Assembly (NCBI GenBank): GCA_947165725.1
Contig: CAMVBL010000081.1
Location: forward strand, 1 to 5,198
Direction: 5' to 3'
DNA from: an uncultured Caryophanales bacterium
GTDB taxonomy: Bacteria; Bacillota_I; Bacilli_A; RFN20; CAG-826
DNA length: 5,198 nt
A model generated the notes under the pieces. That model did not search any database. It was not told the DNA's origin and saw only the letters and a program-made list of their open reading frames with translations. The position numbers and the translations under genes were made by a program. Shown here piece after piece: positions 1 to 5,198 of this stretch (position 1 is the stretch's first letter; each line of letters opens with the position of its first letter).

Positions 1-346
1 CACCTAAAGAAATACGGCTTACACCATATTTTTTAAGCATCTTTATTTTAGTAAGCGATAAAGATTCGGGATTAGCCTCTATGGTGTATTCTTTAACACC
101 TTCAGTATACTGATAAACTATTTTTAATAGTTTTTCAAATAAAACATCATCTAACGCGGTTGGTGTACCACCACCGACATAGATGGTTTTTAATCCCTCT
201 ATTTCATAGCTTTTAAGCTCTTTTTCTAGTGTGTCTAAATAAGGAATGGCGAACTTACGAAAATACTGCAACTTGGTAAAGTCGCAGTAATCGCAGATTT
301 TTTCACAAAATGGAATATGGATGTATAAAGAACGAGGTTTATTCAT
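1..346 (-). CDS. hemW: HemW, radical SAM heme chaperone (N-terminal part, runs off the left edge)
   Basis: The first 115 codons of a radical SAM protein are visible. Near the N terminus the sequence reads LYIHIPFCEKICDYCDF, giving the CxxxCxxC iron-sulfur ligands C14, C18 and C21. The residue two after the last Cys is Phe (F23), as in HemW; coproporphyrinogen dehydrogenase HemN has a fourth Cys there. YVGGGTPT (56-63) is the SAM-binding glycine motif, EANPE (90-94) is the next conserved strand, and GVSRISLG (108-115) follows at the window edge. HemW proteins bind heme and hand it to target enzymes; many Firmicutes copies are mis-annotated as HemN. The start is the ATG whose first 8 nt overlap the end of the upstream small gene. 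No good Shine-Dalgarno precedes it, so translation is probably coupled. Finding hemW downstream of lepA fits the usual Firmicutes order, although two genes lie between them here. The family call is firm; the C-terminal HemW domain lies outside the window. Confidence 0.93.
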   Translation of the reverse strand, partial: MNKPRSLYIHIPFCEKICDYCDFTKLQYFRKFAIPYLDTLEKELKSYEIEGLKTIYVGGGTPTALDDVLFEKLLKIVYQYTEGVKEYTIEANPESLSLTKIKMLKKYGVSRISLG

Positions 347-554
347 CTTGTTTGTAATCGCTAATTTGTTTAGCGGTTTCTGGATCCTCAACATCTTGGA
401 GGACACGATTCATTTCGTCTTGAAGAATTTGTTCATCAGATGGTTTTTCTTCTTTTAATCTTGGACGTAAGACGCGGTATATGATGAACGCTACTAAAGC
501 AATAAGACCAGCAGTAGCAATAACCGCGATAAGAATAATTATTGATTGTGGCAT
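339..554 (-). CDS. Small single-pass membrane protein of unknown function (71 aa)
   Basis: I do not recognise this family. Residues 4-27 form one strongly hydrophobic segment (SIIILIAVIATAGLIALVAF and onward). A basic patch follows (YRVLRPRLK, 26-34), then a charged, mostly acidic tail (35-71) rich in Glu, Asp and Gln that should be largely helical. By the positive-inside rule the tail lies in the cytoplasm and the short N terminus outside. The gene is well supported: an AGGAGG ribosome binding site lies 9 nt upstream of the ATG, it begins 13 nt after the upstream Fic-like gene ends, and its last 8 nt overlap the hemW start (GATGAATAA). That packing makes it part of a Fic-like/small protein/hemW unit. 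A role as a membrane anchor or adaptor for a cytosolic partner is possible, but it rests only on shape and position. Confidence 0.8.
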   Translation of the reverse strand: MPQSIIILIAVIATAGLIALVAFIIYRVLRPRLKEEKPSDEQILQDEMNRVLQDVEDPETAKQISDYKQDE

Positions 555-563
555 CTAATCTTT

Positions 564-569
564 CCTCCT
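564..569 (-). promoter_or_regulatory. Ribosome binding site AGGAGG of the 71-aa membrane protein
   Basis: On the minus strand the sequence reads TAGGAGG followed by 9 nt and then ATG. This is a full-consensus Shine-Dalgarno and the strongest in the window. It overlaps the TAG stop codon of the upstream Fic-like gene, so ribosomes ending on that gene stop on top of the next gene's binding site, a typical arrangement for coupled translation. Confidence 0.8.
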
Positions 570-2091
570 ACTCTCTTTCAACTGGAATGTAGACGTATTT
601 ATTTTTAATCTTTTCTTTGCGATAGTAAAGAAGTTCTGCTAAATGGTCCATAGATGTACGGGCAGTTTCATAGGCGCAGCGTAGGCTCTTCTTATATTGC
701 GCGATGGTATATTTTTTACCTTTGGTGCAGTGTCTAGCGTAGAACTTAGCTTCACCTTTTTTGAGTTCAGGATCTCTTTCTAAGAGGTCTTGTTCTAAAA
801 GAACAGCTTGCTTTTCATCTAAGGCCACTGGGATATAAGCAACCGCTAATTCTTCTTGGACATAAGTCACTTTAACGGTTTTCTTTTTAGGAGCTTCCAC
901 TTCGACTGGACAAGCTTCTTCTTGTGGCGCTGGTCTATATTCTTGTCTTGTTTCTACTTGAGGAGCTGGTTGAGGCTGAGGTTCAACCTTAGGTTGCTCT
1001 TCTTCCTCTTCTTCATTAGCGGCGAATAAATCAACAGTTTGAATACGTGGTTGTTCTTCTGGAATTTCCACTTCTTCGATTTGTTTATCTTCATCGACTT
1101 GATAGAAGTCTTCTCTCATTTCGCTGACTTTGGCTTTGGCCATATCATCTAAGAAAGAATCACAATATTTATTTAAGAATTTATAGACATAGTCAACAAA
1201 ATATGTGACATCAGCGGTCTTTTGCACTTCCACATAAACACGAGCGCTTTCTTCTCTTGGAAGGACTAATAGTCTTTCTAATGGAAGAGAGACAACGGTA
1301 TCACCAAACGCTTCATGGGCTAAAACAGCTTTCGCCATCAATAAGGCCACTTCTTCAGAGTATTTAGCGAATGGTTTAACATAGTTAATATAGAAGAATG
1401 TGATCATCGCTTTTAACGATGTTGGTAATGTGCTAGAGGAAATGAATGTGAATAAACCATTCATCATTGGGCCAATAAGAGTGACAGGAGCGGAAGTATA
1501 AACACGGTCAATTAAGACACGGTTTTCAGGATTTCTATCTTCACTGCTTCTATAGAAGGTGGTTAATTCTTCTGTACCAAGAAGCTTAGCGTAGAGTTCC
1601 GCGAGGAAATCTTCATCAATAGCGTTGACATAAGCACGCTTAATGTAGTTTAAAGCATTGAGATAGTTAACTAAGAGCATGTTATTAGGAATCGCTGACA
1701 CTACTTCACCACGTAAAACATTCGCGATAAAATCTTCACCGACACCTAATTGTTCGCTTTCATTAAGAAGATTAACAATCTCTTTTCTAAATGCATAATC
1801 AACGTTTTTAGCTTCTTTACTATTAGGCACGAGCATCGCGCATTCGCGGTTCACCCTAATGAGTTTGACTTCTAAGTTATTGACTAAGCTATTGATTGCT
1901 GGACAGCCACAGAATAAGAGCATGTTCTTTTCAATAGTTCTGATTGTTAAATAATGATAAAAGTGTGAGCGATAAGATAAAATGTTGCTCCAAAACGGAT
2001 CGACTGAAGAGACTTTTAATTCACGGCCAACCTCTAATTTGGTCGCGTATTTGTCTTCAGTGAAACGCATTGCATAATCGTTTCCTGCCAT
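568..2091 (-). CDS. Degenerate Fic-fold protein (probable pseudoenzyme) with acidic linker and C-terminal winged helix, 507 aa
   Basis: Fic enzymes transfer AMP or other phosphate groups to target proteins using the motif HPFx(D/E)GNGRxxR. Here residues ~120-310 follow the Fic pattern: an NYLNALNYI helix (142-150) after the inhibitory-helix position, a flap-like stretch (190-206), the helix IGPMMNGLFTFI (206-217), YINYVKPFAKYSEEVALLMA (234-253) at the active-site helix, then LPLERLL (269-275) and a DVTYFVDYVYKF helix (294-305). The catalytic His is Lys239. Pro240 and Phe241 are kept, but the GNGR positions read YSEE, so AMP-transfer activity is not expected. Residues ~331-405 are a low-complexity linker: six consecutive Glu, then Pro/Gln-rich. 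Residues ~444-507 look like the winged helix found at the end of many Fic proteins (YTIAQYKKSL, then YETARTSMDHLAELL, then a basic wing ending YVYIP). The N-terminal 115 residues are unassigned; no signal peptide or membrane segment is seen. Start: ATG 8 nt after AGAGG. The Fic assignment is by eye from pattern; the existence of the gene is certain. Confidence 0.68.
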   Translation of the reverse strand: MAGNDYAMRFTEDKYATKLEVGRELKVSSVDPFWSNILSYRSHFYHYLTIRTIEKNMLLFCGCPAINSLVNNLEVKLIRVNRECAMLVPNSKEAKNVDYAFRKEIVNLLNESEQLGVGEDFIANVLRGEVVSAIPNNMLLVNYLNALNYIKRAYVNAIDEDFLAELYAKLLGTEELTTFYRSSEDRNPENRVLIDRVYTSAPVTLIGPMMNGLFTFISSSTLPTSLKAMITFFYINYVKPFAKYSEEVALLMAKAVLAHEAFGDTVVSLPLERLLVLPREESARVYVEVQKTADVTYFVDYVYKFLNKYCDSFLDDMAKAKVSEMREDFYQVDEDKQIEEVEIPEEQPRIQTVDLFAANEEEEEEQPKVEPQPQPAPQVETRQEYRPAPQEEACPVEVEAPKKKTVKVTYVQEELAVAYIPVALDEKQAVLLEQDLLERDPELKKGEAKFYARHCTKGKKYTIAQYKKSLRCAYETARTSMDHLAELLYYRKEKIKNKYVYIPVERE

Positions 2092-2099
2092 AAAAAATA

Positions 2100-2104
2100 C
2101 CTCT
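2100..2104 (-). promoter_or_regulatory. Ribosome binding site AGAGG of the Fic-like gene
   Basis: The minus strand reads AGAGG, 8 nt and then the ATG of the Fic-like gene. The spacing is normal and this fixes the start codon over the internal Met at residue 8. Confidence 0.65.
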
Positions 2105-2114
2105 ATATACCATT

Positions 2115-2143
2115 ATGATACAAGAAGTAATTTTTATTTACAA
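2115..2143 (-). promoter_or_regulatory. Candidate sigma-A type promoter for the Fic-like/small protein/hemW unit
   Basis: Within the 83-nt gap downstream of lepA, the minus strand carries TTGTAA (2138-2143) as a possible -35 box, exactly 17 nt, and TATCAT (2115-2120) as a possible -10 box. The hexamers match TTGACA at four of six positions and TATAAT at five of six. Transcription would begin near 2108, leaving a short leader of about 17 nt that still contains the AGAGG ribosome binding site. It lies in the only gap in the window large enough to hold a promoter. The region is very AT-rich, so chance matches are a concern. Confidence 0.5.
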
Positions 2144-2154
2144 TAATTTATTCT

Positions 2155-2180
2155 AAAAAACTACTAATTTTAAACTAGTT
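2155..2180 (-). terminator. Weak hairpin plus T-run after lepA (possible leaky terminator)
   Basis: Starting at the lepA stop codon, the minus strand can fold CTAGTT/AATTAG with a TAA loop (one G-T wobble), or alternatively AACTA/TAGTT. A run of six T follows at 2155-2160. The stem is short and almost all A-T, so termination would be weak at best. The placement, just before the candidate promoter of the next gene, is what makes it worth listing. Confidence 0.28.
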
Positions 2181-3992
2181 ATCTTCTTCCTCATCGATGG
2201 AAAGAATGGACATAAATGCTTCTTGTGGAACCTCAACGGAGCCAACTTTCTTCATTCTCTTCTTGCCTTCTTTTTGTTTTTCTAGAAGTTTCTTCTTACG
2301 AGAAATGTCACCACCATAGCACTTCGCTAAAACGTCTTTTCTCACCGCTTTAACATCGCATCTAGCAATGACCTTGCCACCAATGGCCGCTTGAAGTGGA
2401 ATCTCAAATTGTTGACGTGGAATGACAGTCTTTATCTTACGAATAATACCTAAGCCACGATGATAGCCATCTGGGCGATAGATAATGCTGCTAAGAGCGT
2501 CCACTACTTGACCGTTAAGTAAAATATCAAGCTTCACTAAATCCGCGCGCTTATAATCGCTGAAATCATAGTCAAATGAGGCATAGCCTTTAGTGTAGCT
2601 TTTGAGTTTATCAAAGAAGTTATAAACGATTTCACTTAATGGTAGTTCATAGGTTAAGACCATACGTGTATCATCGAAGTAATCTAAGTTCTCATAGATA
2701 CCTCTTCTTTCACGGCATAATTCCATGATTGGGCCAATATATTCTTTAGGAGTCATGATGTTAGCTCTAATATAAGGCTCTTCAATAAATGAGATCTTAC
2801 TAGCGTCAGGTAACTTACTTGGGTTATCAAGATTGATAACTTCTCCATCCGTCATATGGACTTTATAAATAACTGATGGAGCAGTAAGAATCAAATCGAG
2901 ATTATATTCTCTTTCTAATCTCTCTTGGATGACATCCATATGCAATAAGCCTAAGAAACCACATCTAAAACCAAAGCCTAAGGCTTGGGATGTTTCCGCC
3001 ACAAATTGTAATGAAGCATCATTAAGTGTTAATTTCTCTAAAGCGTCTTTTAAGGCTTGATAATCATCACTATCGACTGGATAAAGGCCACAGTAGACCA
3101 TTGGGTTCATAATGCGGTAACCTGGTAAAGCTTCTTTCGCGGGATTATCCACTAAAGTGACAGTATCACCAGGATGGACATCTTTAATGTCCTTAATCTG
3201 CGCAGCGATGTAACCGACTTGTCCGGCTTCTAAGACATCGGTCTTAATTTCTTTAGGGGTTCTGATACCAAGTTCGATGACTTGATATTCTTTACCCGCT
3301 TGCATAAGGCGAATCTTATCGCCAACTTTAACACTACCATCTTTGATTCTCACTAAAACAATAACCCCACGATAAGGATCATAATAACTATCAAAGATAA
3401 GGGCTTTTAAAGGTGCTTTTAAATCACCGTTGGGAGCAGGAACGCCTTTCACTATGGCTTCTAATAATTCATGAACGTGTAAACCTGTTTTAGCGCTGAC
3501 TTCGACAGCTTCATCACATGGAATACCAATCTTCTTTTCGATTTCTTGTTTGGCCATTTCCACGTTAGCGGATGGTAAATCAACTTTGTTGATAACAGGC
3601 AAAATCTCTAAGTCATTATCAACTGCAAGATAGGCGTTAGCAAGGGTTTGCGCTTCTACACCTTGTGTGGCATCCACGACTAATAATGCGCCTTCACAGG
3701 CGGCTAATGAGCGGGATACTTCATACGTGAAGTCGACATGTCCAGGAGTATCAATGAGATTGAAGATATATTCTTCACCATCATCGGCTTTATAGGACAA
3801 TGTGACGGCATTAAGTTTAATTGTGATACCTCTTTCTCTTTCTAAATCCATAGAGTCGAGAATTTGGTCTTTCATTTCTCTCAGTTCCACCGCGCCAGTC
3901 AATTCTAAAATACGGTCCGCTAAAGTGGACTTACCATGATCAATATGGGCGATGATAGAAAAATTTCTAATTTTCTTTTGAGAGAAATCCAT
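2175..3992 (-). CDS. lepA: Elongation factor 4 (LepA), translational GTPase
   Basis: LepA is a ribosome-binding GTPase related to EF-G, described as a back-translocase and as a factor in 30S assembly and translation initiation. The protein is 605 residues, the usual full length. GTPase motifs are intact: AHIDHGKST (15-23, P-loop), RERGITI (52-58, switch I Thr57), DTPGH (81-85, catalytic His85), NKVD (135-138) and SAK (166-168). Domain II follows from about residue 190, then the EF-G-like domains including [14 protein letters not shown]. The LepA-specific C-terminal domain is shown by [11 protein letters not shown] and the [14 protein letters not shown] ending. The switch region resembles Bacillus LepA. 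The ATG starts 3 nt after the upstream membrane gene's TAA, and no convincing Shine-Dalgarno is visible, so it probably relies on coupled translation. The next gene downstream is 83 nt away. I see no missing key residue. Confidence 0.98.
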   Translation of the reverse strand: MDFSQKKIRNFSIIAHIDHGKSTLADRILELTGAVELREMKDQILDSMDLERERGITIKLNAVTLSYKADDGEEYIFNLIDTPGHVDFTYEVSRSLAACEGALLVVDATQGVEAQTLANAYLAVDNDLEILPVINKVDLPSANVEMAKQEIEKKIGIPCDEAVEVSAKTGLHVHELLEAIVKGVPAPNGDLKAPLKALIFDSYYDPYRGVIVLVRIKDGSVKVGDKIRLMQAGKEYQVIELGIRTPKEIKTDVLEAGQVGYIAAQIKDIKDVHPGDTVTLVDNPAKEALPGYRIMNPMVYCGLYPVDSDDYQALKDALEKLTLNDASLQFVAETSQALGFGFRCGFLGLLHMDVIQERLEREYNLDLILTAPSVIYKVHMTDGEVINLDNPSKLPDASKISFIEEPYIRANIMTPKEYIGPIMELCRERRGIYENLDYFDDTRMVLTYELPLSEIVYNFFDKLKSYTKGYASFDYDFSDYKRADLVKLDILLNGQVVDALSSIIYRPDGYHRGLGIIRKIKTVIPRQQFEIPLQAAIGGKVIARCDVKAVRKDVLAKCYGGDISRKKKLLEKQKEGKKRMKKVGSVEVPQEAFMSILSIDEEEDN

Positions 3993-3995
3993 AGA

Positions 3996-4394
3996 TTAAT
4001 AACTTGATGTAGACGACATTGATGATGAGGATGATGTGGCGTTATTAATCGCTTCACTGACCGTTGGTAATAAGAAGAAAAATACTACCACAGAGACAAT
4101 CGTTGCTAACGTAACGATTAAAAGTGTTAATGAATACCACTTTTTGCCAACGCCCTTTAAAAGGACGATTTCAAATGGCAATGAGACAACGCCTGCGACA
4201 ATCGCAGCGATGCCAAGCATAATGCTGTAAATAAAGATGAAAATGCCACCGATTGCGTCACCAAAGGTTGTTTCACCTTTAAATAAGATACCCATGCTAC
4301 ATAATTCGACATAGGCTTGGAAAGCGAATAATGAAAACGCTAATGTGACAAAGATGCATGCAAATACAAGCATGACTTTACTAGTTTTGGTCAT
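3996..4394 (-). CDS. Small integral membrane protein with Ser-rich tail (132 aa), unknown function
   Basis: I do not recognise the family. There are about three membrane segments: residues 7-29 (VMLVFACIFVTLAFSLF...), 49-72 (IGGIFIFIYSIMLGIAAIV...), and 88-110 (YSLTLLIVTLATIVSVVVFF...). The loop KGVGKK (80-85) is basic and so probably cytoplasmic. The last 14 residues are nearly all Ser and Thr (SSSSSMSSTSSY) and would lie outside the cell if the topology is right. The start is the ATG at 4394: AGAGGGAG lies 6 nt upstream. The open frame continues back to a TTG at 4421, but that codon lacks a ribosome binding site and would place the clear one inside the gene. The first 14 nt overlap the end of the upstream membrane gene, and lepA starts 3 nt after its stop, so the three are almost certainly co-translated or at least co-transcribed. 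The two membrane proteins may work together; nothing in the sequence shows what they do. Confidence 0.78.
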   Translation of the reverse strand: MTKTSKVMLVFACIFVTLAFSLFAFQAYVELCSMGILFKGETTFGDAIGGIFIFIYSIMLGIAAIVAGVVSLPFEIVLLKGVGKKWYSLTLLIVTLATIVSVVVFFFLLPTVSEAINNATSSSSSMSSTSSY

Positions 4395-4911
4395 TTTGAT
4401 CTCCCTCTTTTTCTGACTCAACTATTTCAGCTTCTTGTTCACTGACAACTTTGGCTTCTTCCTCAGCTTTGGCCATATCTTCGATTTCTAATAGACCAGG
4501 GACTGGTTTAAAGAAATGATAGATGCTTTCAAATAAATAGCAGGCGCTTAAGTAAAAAAGCACAATTGGTACACCATAACGATAAACATTAGAATTACCC
4601 GCTGGGTTAGTGACAAAGCAATAAATATCAAAACTGATTAAGTATAAACCTGCTGGTAAATGTAAACATTTATCAATTAAGGCAATCTTCGGTCTTCTTT
4701 TCTTAGAAAATAAAGCCCAGAAGAAATCTATCGTTAACCAAGTACCACCAAAGATGGTCACCCAGTTAAAGATCTTACTGCGGACATCATTACCACCCAT
4801 CACACCAGTGATTCTAAGAATGGCAATGACTAAAAATAAAACAAAAAATAGCATTAACTCACCACTATAGATGAGTTTAGCTTTGGTAATCATATCTAAT
4901 TTCTTTTTCAT
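4381..4911 (-). CDS. Four-helix integral membrane protein with acidic cytosolic tail (176 aa), unknown function
   Basis: I do not recognise the family. Numbered from the ATG at 4911, membrane segments lie near residues 16-36, 46-68, 83-101 and 111-134. The N terminus (MKKKLDMITKAK) and the loop SKKRRPK (69-75) are strongly basic, and the loop around residues 102-110 (NPAGNSNVY) is not. This gives both termini in the cytoplasm. The tail (137-176) is highly acidic (EEEAKVVSEQEAEIVESEKEG) and probably helical, a possible protein-binding surface. The frame also has a GTG two codons earlier at 4917. I prefer the ATG because GTG would sit only 3 nt from the sole weak purine stretch (AAG); neither has a good ribosome binding site. 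It starts 24 nt after the helicase stop, and its last 14 nt overlap the next membrane gene. Confidence 0.75.
   Translation of the reverse strand: MKKKLDMITKAKLIYSGELMLFFVLFLVIAILRITGVMGGNDVRSKIFNWVTIFGGTWLTIDFFWALFSKKRRPKIALIDKCLHLPAGLYLISFDIYCFVTNPAGNSNVYRYGVPIVLFYLSACYLFESIYHFFKPVPGLLEIEDMAKAEEEAKVVSEQEAEIVESEKEGDQNDQN
4401..4408 (-). promoter_or_regulatory. Ribosome binding site AGAGGGAG that sets the start of the 132-aa membrane protein
   Basis: The minus strand reads AGAGGGAG, 6 nt (ATCAAA) and then ATG at 4394. The site lies inside the coding end of the upstream membrane gene, and it is the reason for preferring this ATG over the upstream in-frame TTG at 4421. Confidence 0.7.
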
Positions 4912-4935
4912 GCCCACTATCTTAACATTAAATAT

Positions 4936-5198
4936 TTATTTAATAAAGAAGTCTTGTAAAATATCGCTTACTTCCTTAGGGGAGAAGGCGACTTCATATT
5001 TCCGCCACTCACTCTTAAATAAGTCACGATAATCATTAGTGAGATATCTTTCATCAATGAGTAAAACTGCTCCTCTATCGGTCTCGCTTCTAATGACTCT
5101 ACCCAAAGCTTGCATGACTTTATTCATGCCTGGATTTAAATAGGCATAGTTATAGCCAGATTGCTCTTTAGAGTCATAATATTTCATAATTTGGTCAC
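4936..5198 (-). CDS. DinG/RAD3-like superfamily 2 DNA helicase, C-terminal end (runs off the right edge)
   Basis: The last 87 codons of a longer gene are visible; the Met at 5187 is internal, because the frame stays open to the window edge (DQI precedes it). The sequence YAYLNPGMNKVMQALGRVIRSE contains helicase motif VI (QALGRVIR, 5089-5112), whose arginines contact ATP. It is followed by DRGAVLLIDERY and then LFKSEW. This order (PGMNKV, QAxGRxIR, DxGxxxLxDxRF/Y, Y..LF...W) is typical of DinG/XPD-type ATP-dependent DNA helicases of Firmicutes, which unwind DNA during repair or processing of R-loops and other structures. The iron-sulfur domain and any N-terminal nuclease domain would lie outside the window, so I do not give a gene symbol. 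The gene ends with TAA, 24 nt before the next start, and it may be in the same transcript. Confidence 0.88.
   Translation of the reverse strand, partial: DQIMKYYDSKEQSGYNYAYLNPGMNKVMQALGRVIRSETDRGAVLLIDERYLTNDYRDLFKSEWRKYEVAFSPKEVSDILQDFFIK

Noticed and set aside
991..1020. Runs of TTC/CTT triplets as a DNA repeat element
   Set aside because: They are the codons of the poly-Glu linker in the Fic-like protein. There is no regular unit beyond that.
4010..4045. Short GAT/GAC-type triplet repetition as a tandem repeat
   Set aside because: It encodes the Ser-rich tail of the 132-aa membrane protein. Mixed codons and no fixed period speak against an independent repeat.
4036..4230. 64-codon open frame on the plus strand
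   Set aside because: It lies wholly inside the 132-aa membrane gene on the opposite strand. Its protein has no recognisable feature, and the minus-strand gene has a good start and a coherent hydrophobic pattern.
4395..4421. N-terminal extension of the 132-aa membrane protein to a TTG start
   Set aside because: No ribosome binding site precedes the TTG, and AGAGGGAG lies 6 nt before the internal ATG at 4394.
4912..4917. GTG start two codons upstream for the four-helix membrane protein
   Set aside because: Possible, but ATG is the more common start and the only weak purine stretch is too close to the GTG. The difference is two residues.
4930..4965. TTTACA followed by an AT-rich stretch at the helicase end as a promoter for the membrane pair and lepA
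   Set aside because: The best -10 candidate at suitable spacing (TAAATA) matches the consensus at only three of six positions. In such AT-rich sequence this is not better than chance.
1..5198. CRISPR array, insertion sequence, tRNA, riboswitch or defence system
   Set aside because: The window is almost fully covered by the seven genes. No direct-repeat array, terminal inverted repeats, transposase motifs, clover-leaf or leader structure was seen, and the longest gap is 83 nt.

Overview
The window is an AT-rich, gene-dense piece of bacterial chromosome. All seven genes run on the minus strand, so transcription goes from the right edge to the left. The LepA sequence is of Bacillus type (for example the stretch [11 protein letters not shown] after the P-loop), and the rest is lean and heavily overlapped. 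This points to a low-GC Bacillota or Mycoplasmatota-like lineage, such as a gut-associated uncultured Bacilli/Mollicutes relative. That placement is an inference. The reading frames use the standard code: all six visible Trp codons are TGG. All six visible stop codons are TAA or TAG.

In transcription order the layout is: (1) the C-terminal end of a DinG/RAD3-like superfamily 2 DNA helicase (right edge, partial); (2) a four-helix membrane protein with an acidic cytosolic tail; (3) a three-helix membrane protein with a Ser-rich tail, whose start lies inside gene 2; (4) lepA, a complete translational GTPase, starting 3 nt after gene 3 stops; (5) after an 83-nt gap with a plausible promoter, a 507-residue protein that I read as a degenerate Fic-fold protein with a C-terminal winged helix; (6) a 71-residue single-pass membrane protein; (7) the N-terminal third of hemW (left edge, partial), overlapping gene 6 by 8 nt.

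In many Firmicutes lepA is followed directly by hemW and then hrcA-grpE-dnaK. Here two extra genes sit between them. The tight junctions suggest two transcriptional units: membrane pair plus lepA, and fic-like plus small membrane protein plus hemW. The split is inferred from the only sizeable gap.

The most interesting item is the Fic-like protein. The region that aligns with the Fic catalytic signature HPFx(D/E)GNGRxxR reads KPFAKYSEEVAL: the Pro-Phe remains, but the catalytic His, the Gly-Asn-Gly anion-binding loop and both Arg are replaced. The position expected for the inhibitory-helix Glu is also replaced. The rest of the fold pattern and a TARxxxDxL-type winged helix remain, so this looks like a conserved Fic pseudoenzyme turned to a binding or regulatory job next to a translation GTPase. 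No CRISPR array, insertion sequence, tRNA, rRNA or riboswitch was seen.
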